Shown: positions 7,220 to 15,980 of the stretch, piece by piece | Numbering within the stretch: the first letter of the stretch is position 1 | Layout: each line of letters begins with the position of its first letter | Assembly (NCBI RefSeq): GCF_019423325.1 | Contig: NZ_JAHZBQ010000001.1 | Span: 496,001-560,000 of the forward strand | Direction: 5' to 3' | DNA length: 64,000 nt | DNA from: Campylobacter sp. | GTDB taxonomy: Bacteria; Campylobacterota; Campylobacteria; Campylobacterales; Campylobacteraceae | Program-made: the position numbers and the translations under genes | Notes under the pieces: generated by a model | The model's database searches: none | Told to the model about the DNA's origin: nothing | What the model saw: the letters and a program-made list of their open reading frames with translations, nothing else

Positions 7220-7876
7220 ATTTCGGCGGGCGAGGGCATGGAATTTAGCGCGATAGTTAAATTTAGCCGCGGCGACGGACGGAATTTTAATATGGCGCGC
7301 GGTTAAATTTAAACGCGACAAAATTTGGGCAGTGAAATTTTAAGAGCTGTGTAGCGTGGAGCTTGTAGTTTTAAATTTCGCACTTAGGCTTTGGCATCAA
7401 TTAGAATTTTATTTCAGCAAAATTTTATTATGATAGAGCTATGTCTTGGAATTTCGCCGTAGAATATGAGATAAAATTTAGCTTTGAATTTCGCGCCGAA
7501 TTGCGTGGATAAAATTCTGCTTTGATATGTGTTGAGCGCGCGAGATTTAAAGATGGAATTTAGCGGTAGGATTTTACAGACGCGATGTAAAATTGCTATG
7601 GCTTTTGTCAAATAAAAGAGGGACATTGTATCGGAATTCGCAGTATTGGTGTATTTTTGCAAACGAGCGTTGCGCGTAAAAAAACACGTATATTGCTTTA
7701 GGACGTGCGATCTGCGCCTAAATTATGGAATTTTATTGCGATAAAATTTTACTTTGATAAAGTTCAAATTCTCGCTAAATTCTGTCTTCGTGCTAAATTT
7801 TGCGATGAAATTTTGAGTGGAATTCTATCATAGTAGAATTTCATCGTAACTAAATCTGCGGCAAAATTTTGTAAAA
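7220..7876. other. 657-base A+T-rich non-coding region
   Basis: No convincing gene on either strand. The only sizeable frame (7414-7662, minus) has no ribosome site and a biased composition caused by AAATTTTA/GAATTT words. An imperfect dyad centred near 7825 (TTCTATCATAG-AGAA) lies 50 bases from the convergent end of the next gene. Confidence 0.5.
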
Positions 7877-9010
7877 TTATTTTTTAATCCGCCTTAGCAT
7901 ACAAAATCCAAGGAAATAAAGCGGCGACATAACGATAAAAATTATGATGTACCTCCACGCCGTGCTAGCAAAAAATAGCCCCGTAAGCTCCATAAATTTC
8001 ATCGACGCGCCAGTATAACGGTCGCCGATGCCGATGAAAATAATAGCTACGAGCTCCACAAGCAGCGCGGGGGCAAATAGGATTGAGCCTGCGGTTTTGA
8101 AAAACATAAACGCAAACGCCTTGAACTTATAATAAAACGAAATGAGCCCAAATCCGATCACGCCGCAGATGAAAATTTGCTCGAACTCATCCAGCCCCAG
8201 GCTCTTATCCTGCAGGATCGTAGAGATGACGCACAGGATGATAAAGACGTTGTAATTCGCCATTTGACGCATCGGGTATTGATCGTGTGTCGCTATGGAG
8301 AGTAGGTTTATCGCGCGGTTAAGCGGCAGCAGATAAAATAGCGCAAAACTGAGGAAAATCAGCAGATCCATCACCATATAAACCGTATCTTGATTGACGT
8401 AAGCTTCGATCTGCGAAAAAGATAGAAATATGCTTGCGATTTGTGAGCGGAATATCAAAATAATGACTATTGGCGCTATGGGCAGGATTATGGATTTAAG
8501 CCCTTCCTTACGGATAGATGAAGTATAAATTTTACTCTCGACGCTTTGCGTAGTGCGCAGATCGTCGGTTTGGACGAACTCAAATCCAAAGAATTTCGGT
8601 TTTTTTGCACTAGCAGGCTTGGCTTTGCGGTTAAATTTAAATTTATTAAATTTTTTTGCGACCTTCGTTTCTTTTACGGCAGATATATCGTTCGTAATAT
8701 TTTCGGTGGAGCTTTGAAAGGATGGCGCTTCGGATATATTGTCTTCTCTAAAATCCTTATCGCCAAAAATTTCATCGTTTTGCTTTGCAGATTCTTTTGG
8801 CTGTGGGGTTACTTTTTGCGCTACGCGGTCTTTGGATTTAGAGCCCTCGACGCGCTTTATATTTATCGCGCTGGATGCTAGCGTGTCGAAGCTTACCTCA
8901 TCGCCGTCGGTTAGGCTAGGATCGCGCTCGCCTAGCATTTCGTAGCTATACTCGACCCCGCCCGTGGCGACTATGACATTTTCACCTCTAATAAATCCGA
9001 TAAGTCTCAT
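7877..9010 (-). CDS. Conserved hypothetical multi-pass membrane protein
   Basis: 377 residues. Residues 1-55 look like a small beta domain (MRLIGFIRGENVIVATGG ... VSFDTLAS). Residues ~60-170 are charged, Lys/Ser/Glu-rich and probably disordered. From ~175 onward about six hydrophobic segments are visible, including SIILPIAPIVIILIF, LLIFLSFALFYLLPL, VGIGFGLISFYY-like and IIIFIVMSPLYFLGF. No catalytic motif was seen. It starts 60 bases after the end of glmS on the same strand and may be co-transcribed with it. I do not recognise the family; the long cytoplasmic N-terminal part in front of a membrane domain suggests a regulatory or assembly function but that is a guess. Confidence 0.75.
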   Translation of the reverse strand: MRLIGFIRGENVIVATGGVEYSYEMLGERDPSLTDGDEVSFDTLASSAINIKRVEGSKSKDRVAQKVTPQPKESAKQNDEIFGDKDFREDNISEAPSFQSSTENITNDISAVKETKVAKKFNKFKFNRKAKPASAKKPKFFGFEFVQTDDLRTTQSVESKIYTSSIRKEGLKSIILPIAPIVIILIFRSQIASIFLSFSQIEAYVNQDTVYMVMDLLIFLSFALFYLLPLNRAINLLSIATHDQYPMRQMANYNVFIILCVISTILQDKSLGLDEFEQIFICGVIGFGLISFYYKFKAFAFMFFKTAGSILFAPALLVELVAIIFIGIGDRYTGASMKFMELTGLFFASTAWRYIIIFIVMSPLYFLGFCMLRRIKK

Positions 9011-9070
9011 ATACTAACATTCCCCGATTTTTTAATGAGAAATATTAGTCAAAATGAACTTAAAAAACGA

Positions 9071-10888
9071 TTATTCTACGGTCACACTTTTGGCTAAATT
9101 CCGCGGCATATCCACGTCATTGCCAAGTCTGACGGAGATTTCAAGAGCTAGAATTTGTAAAATTATCATCATCTCAAAAAACTCGCTCATCGCGTGGCTT
9201 TGCTCGCTCGTTTTGATAAAATCATCCGCGATCTCGGGCTCTTCCGGGCTGATAGCTAAAATATACGCATCGCGCGCGGCAAGCTCTTCGACGTTGCTTT
9301 TCGTTTTTTCGTAGAGCAAATGCTTTGGCATCAGCGCAACCGTAAAGAGATTAGAATCGGCAAGAGCGATAGGTCCGTGCTTCATCTCGCCGCTCGGATA
9401 GCCCTCCGCGTGCAGATATGAGATCTCTTTGAGCTTGAGTGCGCCCTCAAGAGCGAGTGGATAGAAAATATCGCGACCGATAAAGAAAAAGCCGTGTCCG
9501 TGCAGATAGTGCTTGCTCATGCGGTAAATTTTATCCTGCAAGCCGTCTTTGATCTTTAAAATTTGCGGGATATGAAGCATCGCTGAAATTTCAGCGGAAT
9601 TCATGCGCACCGAGATGACTTCGCGCAGATTTGCAAGATACACCACAAACATCCATAGCACCATAACCTGCGTTGCAAAAGCCTTCGTAGATGCCACACC
9701 CTTTTCGATGCCCGCGCGGGTGAGGATCACGCTGCCTGCCATGCGCACGATCGAGCTGTTATCGACGTTGCAGATCGCAAGCGTCCTAAGACCGGCTTTT
9801 TTAGCGATATGCAGCGCCTCTAATGTATCGGCGGTCTCGCCACTTTGCGAGATCACGATAAATAAGGAATTCTTGTTTAAAAACGGCTCCTTGTAGCGGA
9901 ATTCGCTGGCGACTTCCACTTTTGTGCGGATTTTAGCGATGCGCTCGAAAAGATACGAGCTTACGAGCGCGGCGTGATAGCTCGTACCGCAGGCACATAG
10001 CACGACCTCGTCGATGCCCTCAAACATCGCCGCATCAAGTTCGTCAAATTTTATCTTGCCACCCTTGATCACGCGTCCCATCATCGCTTCGGTTACGACT
10101 TGCGCTTGCTCGTAAATTTCTTTTTCCATAAAAAATCTAAAGCCCTCTTTTTGTGCATAGCCTTTATCCTTCGGAAGCTCACTAAAGGCGCAATTATGCG
10201 GTTTAGAGTTTTTAAAAATGTCGATTTGCCCAAGCTTTGCAACGCCGTAAATTTGATCGTCCAGATATGCAGCCGTATTCGCAAGCCCGATGAGTGGGGC
10301 GTCTGAGGAGCTAAAGAAAATTTCGTTTTTATCGTTTTTTGCGACGATTAGCGGAGCTGCGTTTTTAGCAAAGAAAATTTCTCCGGGTGCTGCCTTGGTG
10401 ATTAAAAGCGTTGCGTATGCGCCTTTTAGTCGTTTAATTGTAGCTTCATATGCCTTAAATGCGTCGTTACTAGCCTTGAAATTTTTCTCGAAAAGATGCA
10501 CGATCACTTCGGTATCGGTCTGGCTTAAAAATTTCACGCCGTCCGCTTCGAGCTCATCCTTTAGCTCGATGTAGTTTTCGATGATGCCGTTATGCACGAC
10601 GAAGCTAAAATCTCCAAAATGCGGATGCGCGTTAAGCTCAGTAGGCTTTCCGTGCGTCGCCCAGCGAGTATGCCCGATCGCAACGCCAAAGCCTTGCGAA
10701 GTGAAATCTTTCATCTTTTCTTCGAGATTATTCAGCTTGCCGACTGCTTTGAAATACTTTATATTCGCACTCTCATCCATCACGGCAAGCCCAGCGCTGT
10801 CGTATCCGCGATACTCGAGTTCCTTCAGTCCGTTTATTATGATTTTTTTCTTCTCTTCATTTCCGATGTAGCCTACGATTCCACACAT
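9071..10888 (-). CDS. glmS: Glucosamine-fructose-6-phosphate aminotransferase (isomerizing)
   Basis: 605 residues, full length. Makes glucosamine-6-phosphate from fructose-6-phosphate and glutamine, the entry to peptidoglycan and LPS amino sugars. The N-terminal class II glutamine amidotransferase begins MCGIVGYIG with nucleophile Cys2, and shows GHTRWATHG (about 72-80). Two SIS sugar-isomerase domains follow: CGTSYHAALV and ISQSGETADTL (about 300-355), then the ESYLHAEGYPSGEMKHGP-like stretch near 480, and the C-terminal DMPRNLAKSVTVE ends the protein in the family-typical way. Divergent from mqnE across a 141-base region. No glmS ribozyme is visible in the leader. Confidence 0.97.
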   Translation of the reverse strand: MCGIVGYIGNEEKKKIIINGLKELEYRGYDSAGLAVMDESANIKYFKAVGKLNNLEEKMKDFTSQGFGVAIGHTRWATHGKPTELNAHPHFGDFSFVVHNGIIENYIELKDELEADGVKFLSQTDTEVIVHLFEKNFKASNDAFKAYEATIKRLKGAYATLLITKAAPGEIFFAKNAAPLIVAKNDKNEIFFSSSDAPLIGLANTAAYLDDQIYGVAKLGQIDIFKNSKPHNCAFSELPKDKGYAQKEGFRFFMEKEIYEQAQVVTEAMMGRVIKGGKIKFDELDAAMFEGIDEVVLCACGTSYHAALVSSYLFERIAKIRTKVEVASEFRYKEPFLNKNSLFIVISQSGETADTLEALHIAKKAGLRTLAICNVDNSSIVRMAGSVILTRAGIEKGVASTKAFATQVMVLWMFVVYLANLREVISVRMNSAEISAMLHIPQILKIKDGLQDKIYRMSKHYLHGHGFFFIGRDIFYPLALEGALKLKEISYLHAEGYPSGEMKHGPIALADSNLFTVALMPKHLLYEKTKSNVEELAARDAYILAISPEEPEIADDFIKTSEQSHAMSEFFEMMIILQILALEISVRLGNDVDMPRNLAKSVTVE

Positions 10889-10996
10889 TTTGCTTTCCTT
10901 GTTTAAAATTTGGCGCCCATTTTACTACGCTATTTTAAATTAACGAAATTCGGTTCTAAATTTAGTCCGCTTATCCGTTTTGTAAGCAAAAAATTA

Positions 10997-11002
10997 TATA
11001 AT
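10997..11002 (+). promoter_or_regulatory. -10 box (TATAAT) for mqnE
   Basis: Perfect TATAAT 27 bases before the mqnE ATG in the divergent glmS/mqnE gap. No consensus -35, as is usual for Campylobacter. Confidence 0.5.
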
Positions 11003-11029
11003 TAGCACAAAATTTGGCTTGGGAAATCG

Positions 11030-12112
11030 ATGGAAATTTTAGAAAAACTACAAAGCGGCGAGAGATTAAATTACGAAGACGGCGTGAAATTATGGGATTT
11101 AGATCTTTTCGATCTGGGCAAATTCGCCTTTAAAATTCGCAAAGAAAAAAATGGCAAAAATGTCTATTTCAACGCAAATCGTCATATCAATCCTTCAAAT
11201 TTATGCGCAGATACCTGTAAATTTTGCGCATTTTCGGCGCACCGCAAGAACGAAAACGCCTACACGATGAGCGATGATGAGATCATGCGTATCGTGGATG
11301 AGACGGTAGCGCGCGGCACGAAGGAGATTCATATCGTAAGCTCGCACAATCCATTCGTTACGCCGCAGCAATATTTGGGAATTTTCAGAGCGATAAAGCA
11401 AAAATATCCGCTTCTGCATATCAAGGCGATGACCGCGGCAGAGATCGATTACTGGCGGCGAAAGTGGAAGATGAGCTACGAAGAGACGATAGAGCTGATG
11501 ATGAAAAGCGGCGTGGATTCGATGCCGGGCGGCGGCGCCGAAATTTTCGACGAGCAGATCAGGGATAAAATTTGCAAAGGCAAGGTCTCAAGCGAGCAGT
11601 GGCTGCAAATCCACTCGCTGTGGCATGCTCGCGGGCGTCAGAGCAACGCCACGATGCTCTTTGGACATATCGAAAGCCGCGCGCACCGCATAGATCACAT
11701 CTTGCGCATCCGCGCGCTGCAAGATGAGAGCCTGGCTCGTGCTAACGGCGGCGGTTTCAATGCCTTTATCCCGCTCGTGTATCAGCGCGAGAACAACTAT
11801 CTGGACGTGAAGGGCTTTTTGGGTTCGGTCGAAATTTTAAAAACGATCGCGATTAGTAGAATTCTGCTTGATAACGTCGCACATATCAAGGCGTATTGGG
11901 CAACTTCGACGCTAAGCTTAGCCCTCGTAGCGCAGGATTTCGGCGCGGATGATCTTGACGGCACGATCGAGAACGAAAGCATTCAAAGCAGCGCCGGCGC
12001 CGGCAGCAAAAAAGGGCAGAGCAAGCGCGATTTTATCGATATGATCGGCACGGCGGGCTTTGTGCCCGTAGAGCGCGACAGCTTGTATAATCAGATCGAA
12101 ATTTACGAATAA
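11030..12112 (+). CDS. mqnE: Aminofutalosine synthase MqnE (radical SAM)
   Basis: 360 residues. In the futalosine route to menaquinone, MqnE joins the MqnA product to SAM-derived adenosyl radical to give aminofutalosine. The radical-SAM cluster cysteines are Cys59, Cys63 and Cys66 (CADTCKFC). Family-specific motifs include HIVSSHNPF (about 99), HIKAMTAAEI (about 127), and GVDSMPGGGAEIF (about 161), which favour MqnE over the related MqnC. The UbiD-family gene at 19831 probably acts later in the same pathway. The ATG has only a weak ribosome site (GGGAAA) and a clear -10 box upstream. It precedes the purine permease by 18 bases, although no functional link is obvious. Confidence 0.93.
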   Translation: MEILEKLQSGERLNYEDGVKLWDLDLFDLGKFAFKIRKEKNGKNVYFNANRHINPSNLCADTCKFCAFSAHRKNENAYTMSDDEIMRIVDETVARGTKEIHIVSSHNPFVTPQQYLGIFRAIKQKYPLLHIKAMTAAEIDYWRRKWKMSYEETIELMMKSGVDSMPGGGAEIFDEQIRDKICKGKVSSEQWLQIHSLWHARGRQSNATMLFGHIESRAHRIDHILRIRALQDESLARANGGGFNAFIPLVYQRENNYLDVKGFLGSVEILKTIAISRILLDNVAHIKAYWATSTLSLALVAQDFGADDLDGTIENESIQSSAGAGSKKGQSKRDFIDMIGTAGFVPVERDSLYNQIEIYE

Positions 12113-12130
12113 ATTCTAAAGGAGGAGCAA

Positions 12131-13426
12131 GTGGAGAAATTCTTTCATCTCGCCGCCGCGAAAACGTCGGTAAGGCAGGAACTTATCGCAGGGCTTACTA
12201 CGTTTTTGGCGATGATTTACATCGTGCCGGTAAACGCTAACATTATGAGCATCGCAGGCATGCCGTTTGATGCGCTGGTTACGGCAACCGCGCTTATTAC
12301 GATAATCGCGACGCTATTTAACGGGCTTTTTGCAAATACCCCCGTAGCGCTTAGCGTCGGCATGGGGCTAAATGCGTATTTTACCTTTGCGTTGTGCGTG
12401 GATGCGAAGCTGCCGTGGCAGAGCGCGCTTGGCATCGTAGCGATAAGCGGGGCGCTTTTTACCGTACTTTCTTTTACGAATTTTCGTATTTGGGTCATAA
12501 GATCGATCCCGCTTGATCTGCGTCGCGCCATAAGTGCGGGTATCGGCGCTTTTATCTGCTTCATCGGACTTAAGCAGATGGGCGTCATCGCGCACAGCGA
12601 AGCTACACTGGTTACGCTTGGAAATTTTAAAGATATGAACGTTTTGCTGGGGCTTTTCGGGCTTACGGTCGTGCTTGTGCTCTTTGTGCTTAAGGTAAAA
12701 GCCGCTTTTATTTTAAGCATTTTGATTACTTCGTGCGTTGCGTGGGTGGCTGGAATTTCGCCCGCACCGCATGGCATAGTAAGCGCGCCAAGCGGCATAA
12801 CGCCGATATTTGCTAAGCTAGATATCCCCGGAGCGCTAAAGCTCGCGTTCGTACCTTTTATAATCACATTTTTCGTTACGCATCTATTCGATAGCATCGG
12901 CACTCTCACCGGCGTGGGAAACCGCGCGGGGCTTTTTGGAGAGAATAGCAAAGACGGCATGAAAAAACTATCTAGAAATTTAACCTCCGATGCGATAGGT
13001 AGCGTCGCAGGAGCCGTTATCGGCACAAGCACGGTCACTGCATTTGCCGAAAGCGCCAGTGGAGTAGAAGCGGGCGGTCGCACGGGGCTTACCGCGGTAT
13101 TTTGCGCTATGTTTTTCGTGCTGACGCTGTTTATGCTACCGCTATTTAAGGCGATTCCCGCAAATGCGATCTATCCGATCCTCGTAATGGTCGGGGTTTT
13201 GATGTTTAGCGAGCTTGGCAAGATCGATTATAGCGACGCTGGAATTTTAATCCCTGCGTTTTTTATAGTATTTTTGATGCCTTTTACCTATTCGATCACC
13301 AACGGCTTAAGCTTCGGCTTTATCGCTTATATCGTAGTTAGACTCGCTCAGCGCAGGATAAAAGATTTAAATTTCGGCGTTTTGACGCTTGGCGCGATTA
13401 GCGTTTTAGTATTTTTAATGCATTAA
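12131..13426 (+). CDS. NCS2-family purine permease (AzgA/PbuG-like)
   Basis: 431 residues, GTG start with an AAAGGAGGAG ribosome site. Multi-pass inner-membrane symporter; the COG2252 subgroup carries adenine, guanine or hypoxanthine. Family hallmarks: RQELIAGLTTFLAMIYIVPV (residues ~15-34), VGMGLNAYFTFA (~77), FIITFFVTHLFDSIGTLTGVG (~238-258), GSVAGAVIGTSTVTAFAES (~290), GRTGLTAVF. The purine phosphoribosyltransferase starts 15 bases downstream, so uptake and salvage are paired in one operon. The exact base carried cannot be told from the sequence. Confidence 0.92.
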   Translation: MEKFFHLAAAKTSVRQELIAGLTTFLAMIYIVPVNANIMSIAGMPFDALVTATALITIIATLFNGLFANTPVALSVGMGLNAYFTFALCVDAKLPWQSALGIVAISGALFTVLSFTNFRIWVIRSIPLDLRRAISAGIGAFICFIGLKQMGVIAHSEATLVTLGNFKDMNVLLGLFGLTVVLVLFVLKVKAAFILSILITSCVAWVAGISPAPHGIVSAPSGITPIFAKLDIPGALKLAFVPFIITFFVTHLFDSIGTLTGVGNRAGLFGENSKDGMKKLSRNLTSDAIGSVAGAVIGTSTVTAFAESASGVEAGGRTGLTAVFCAMFFVLTLFMLPLFKAIPANAIYPILVMVGVLMFSELGKIDYSDAGILIPAFFIVFLMPFTYSITNGLSFGFIAYIVVRLAQRRIKDLNFGVLTLGAISVLVFLMH

Positions 13427-13441
13427 ATTTTAAGGAAAGAT

Positions 13442-13891
13442 ATGAGATTTTATAGTTTTGACGAGATGGATCGCGATGCAAGAGTTATAGCAAAGCAGGT
13501 TAGGGACGAATTTATGCCCGATGCGATCGTGGCGATCGCTAGGGGTGGGCTCACATTCGGCCACGCGCTAGCCAATGCGCTTGATATGCGGACGATATTT
13601 TCGATAAATTCCATCCACTACGCAGATACCAAAAAGCTCGATACCATCGACGTTTTCAACGTGCCCGATCTAGAGCTTTACAAGCGCGTGCTACTGGTGG
13701 ACGATATCATCGACAGCGGCGACAGCATGGTCGAGATCAAGCGCGTGCTGCTGGAGAAATTCCCGCAAATAGAGCTTAAAACGGCGGTGATTTTTTACAA
13801 ACCCAAGGCGCTCATCCAACCCGATTTTAAAATTTCAAAGACGGATGAGTGGATAAATTTCTTTTGGGAAAATTATACGATAGAGGAATGA
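13442..13891 (+). CDS. Purine phosphoribosyltransferase
   Basis: 149 residues with TAAGGAAAG before the ATG. Type I phosphoribosyltransferase fold: AIARGGLTFGHALANAL (residues ~31-47) and the PRPP-binding loop VLLVDDIIDSGDSM (~83-96). Converts a free purine base plus PRPP to the nucleotide. Closest in layout to xanthine/guanine or hypoxanthine phosphoribosyltransferases of about 150 residues. Adjacent to the NCS2 permease that would import its substrate. A near-perfect palindrome lies 40 bases downstream. Confidence 0.88.
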   Translation: MRFYSFDEMDRDARVIAKQVRDEFMPDAIVAIARGGLTFGHALANALDMRTIFSINSIHYADTKKLDTIDVFNVPDLELYKRVLLVDDIIDSGDSMVEIKRVLLEKFPQIELKTAVIFYKPKALIQPDFKISKTDEWINFFWENYTIEE

Positions 13892-13930
13892 AGCGGCGCG
13901 CGGTTAAATTTAGCGGCTAAATTCTAAAGG

Positions 13931-13970
13931 ATTCTACGGCTTAAATTTTATAAAATTTAAGCCGTAGAAT
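13931..13970. repeat. Perfect 40-base palindrome
   Basis: Left arm 13931-13950 begins ATTCTACGGC and ends AATTTTA; the right arm 13951-13970 is its exact reverse complement with no loop. It lies between the phosphoribosyltransferase gene and the membrane glycosyltransferase-like gene, both on the plus strand. As RNA it would fold to a ~18-bp hairpin; it lacks a following U-run, so it is not a standard intrinsic terminator. Confidence 0.85.
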
Positions 13971-14003
13971 TTAGGCCGTAAATTTAAAGCGCCCGCAGCA
14001 AGG

Positions 14004-15230
14004 ATGAGAGTGAAGAAGCTTTATCAAAACGAAATTTTCGTGATCTCCATAATGTGCCTGTTTCAGGGCATATTTTTGCTTTATGCGATCTCAAATTTAA
14101 GCATCAGCTACTACGAGGCCGAAATTTTTTACGATAAAAAATCCCTCGTTTCGCTAATCGCAAATTTAAGCTGCGAAATTTTCGGGCGCAACGACTACGC
14201 CCTGCGCGTGCCGTTTATTTTGATCCACTTCGCAAACGCCGCGATGATCTATAAAATTTCAAAATTTATTCTAAAGCGCCGCTTCGATAGAGTGGTCGCT
14301 ACGGCGCTATTTATGGCGCTCCCTGCGTCGATGAGTAGCGCGATCTTGCTAAATCCCGCGGGCATCATCGTTTTTTTCACGCTGCTAGCGATCTATTTTG
14401 CAAAGAGCGAATACAATATCGCGCTTTTCGTGCTTCTGTCCGCTTGCGCCCTGATCGACCGCGCATTTTTTATGCTCTACGTAGGCTTTGGAATTTGGGC
14501 GCTTTATATGCGCAAAAAGGAGCTTTTGCTACTGTGCATAGCGCTATTTAGCTTCAGCGTGATCTTTTACGACGTAAGCTCGGAGGGCAAGCCGAAGGGG
14601 TATTTTCTGGACACCGTGGGCGTTTTTGCGGGCGCGTTTTCGCCTCTCGTGTTTTTATTTTTCATCTACACGATCTATAGAATTTGGATCAAAGAGGAAA
14701 AGAGCCTGCTTTGGTTCATCGCTACGAGCGCGCTTTGTCTGACGATGCTTTTTTCTCTAAGACAGCGCGTGGCGCTTGAGATGATGCTGCCGTATTGCGT
14801 CATCGCTACGCCTTTGATTATCCGCGTGCTTTTTAACTCATATCGCGTCAGGTTGCCTAAATTTCGCACCTTTCACAAGATCGCCGTGGGTGTAACGCTG
14901 GTAAGCTTAGCAGTGAGTTATTTTGCAGTGATTTTCAGCGACGTGATGTATGAGGCGATGTTCGCAAACAAACCGCAGCGGCATTTTATCTATAAATTTG
15001 ATGTAGCTAGGCAGCTGGCAAGTGAGTTAAAAAATCGCGGAGTAAAAAGCGTAAGATGCGAAGACGAGAGGCTCTGTCTGCGCCTAAAATTTTACGGACT
15101 GCCTAGCGGGGATAGCGCTTTTATCTATGCGGATGAGCCGGAATATGTCTCGGATCATAAAAATTCGATACAAAATATAGATATTTACAAGCGAGGCGTG
15201 CGAATTGCGAAATTTTATGTTAAAATATAA
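14004..15230 (+). CDS. GT-C type membrane glycosyltransferase-like protein
   Basis: 408 residues with about nine or ten hydrophobic segments and a soluble C-terminal part from ~330. The first loop (YYEAEIFYDKKSLVSLI ... IFGRNDYALRVPFIL) has the acidic residue and the 'R.P' pattern of ArnT/PMT-family GT-C transferases, which move sugars from polyprenyl phosphates onto lipid A, protein or glycan. The acceptor is unknown. The ribosome site is poor; AAGG abuts the ATG. It precedes the pseudopilin gene by 27 bases, so both may be in one unit; glycosylation of a surface or secreted product is possible but unproven. Confidence 0.7.
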   Translation: MRVKKLYQNEIFVISIMCLFQGIFLLYAISNLSISYYEAEIFYDKKSLVSLIANLSCEIFGRNDYALRVPFILIHFANAAMIYKISKFILKRRFDRVVATALFMALPASMSSAILLNPAGIIVFFTLLAIYFAKSEYNIALFVLLSACALIDRAFFMLYVGFGIWALYMRKKELLLLCIALFSFSVIFYDVSSEGKPKGYFLDTVGVFAGAFSPLVFLFFIYTIYRIWIKEEKSLLWFIATSALCLTMLFSLRQRVALEMMLPYCVIATPLIIRVLFNSYRVRLPKFRTFHKIAVGVTLVSLAVSYFAVIFSDVMYEAMFANKPQRHFIYKFDVARQLASELKNRGVKSVRCEDERLCLRLKFYGLPSGDSAFIYADEPEYVSDHKNSIQNIDIYKRGVRIAKFYVKI

Positions 15231-15257
15231 ACAAAATTTTTATGAAAGGTAAAAATT

Positions 15258-15953
15258 ATGAAAAAAGCATTTACTATGATAGAGCTGATTTTCATCATCG
15301 TGGTGGTTGGAATTCTAGCGGCCGTGGCAGTGCCTCAAATCAATCGAAACAGTTTAGTGGAGGCGGCGGATCAAGTCGCTGCTCATATTCGTTACACGCA
15401 GCAGCTTGCGATGAACGATAATAAATTCGATCCCGACGATCCGAATTGGTTTAAGAAACTTTGGAGAATTCAATTCAGTGAAACTACAGCCAAAGGAAGT
15501 GCAGAGGGTTGGACTTATACGGTGTATTATGATAGCACTATGAGCGGTAATCCTAACGGTAGTGCGGATCTGTCTGATTTATCAAGGGTTGATTTTGCCA
15601 TAGATCCGCAAAATCCAAATAAAATTCTAAGTGCAGGCTTTCAAAACCAAGCGATAAATAGAAATGCTGAAAGAATCAATAAGAAGCTGAATTTAAGCAA
15701 AACTTACGATATTAGAAATGTCGAATTTACTAATTGTGGAGATCGGGCAAATCAAACTATAGTCTTTGATTCCTACGGGCGCCCTATGGGGCAAGTGTCA
15801 GACTCTGCCGTGCCATATGATAGGATGTTTGTAGCTCCTTGCGTTATTACACTTACTAACAGCGCAGGCGAGCATGCCCTTATTACCATCCAACCCGAGA
15901 CCGGATATGTAAATTATACTTTGGCTTCCAATACCGGTCCCGGAGGGCAGTAG
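15258..15953 (+). CDS. Type II/IV pseudopilin-like protein
   Basis: 231 residues. The start MKKAFTMIELIFIIVVVGIL shows a prepilin peptidase site: short basic leader, then F-T-M-I-E with Glu5 of the mature protein, followed by the hydrophobic N-terminal helix. Residues ~45-225 form the globular part, with two cysteines (about 157 and 196) that could form a disulfide. The mature fold and the GspH/FimT-like leader suit a minor pseudopilin of a secretion or competence system. No other secretion genes are in the window. Good GAAAGG ribosome site. Confidence 0.85.
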   Translation: MKKAFTMIELIFIIVVVGILAAVAVPQINRNSLVEAADQVAAHIRYTQQLAMNDNKFDPDDPNWFKKLWRIQFSETTAKGSAEGWTYTVYYDSTMSGNPNGSADLSDLSRVDFAIDPQNPNKILSAGFQNQAINRNAERINKKLNLSKTYDIRNVEFTNCGDRANQTIVFDSYGRPMGQVSDSAVPYDRMFVAPCVITLTNSAGEHALITIQPETGYVNYTLASNTGPGGQ

Positions 15954-15980
15954 GATAATCCTACACACTTAAGGAGAATA

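Noticed and set aside
7414..7662. 82-codon minus-strand frame between tgt and the next gene
   Set aside because: Built from AAATTT/GAATTT words; no ribosome site.
10889..11029. glmS ribozyme in the glmS leader
   Set aside because: Leader is short, A+T-rich and lacks the ribozyme core; the ribozyme is known mainly from Gram-positive bacteria.
12217..13083. 288-codon frame opposite the NCS2 permease gene
   Set aside because: Exact shadow of a well-supported gene on the other strand; no ribosome site; composition follows the complementary frame.
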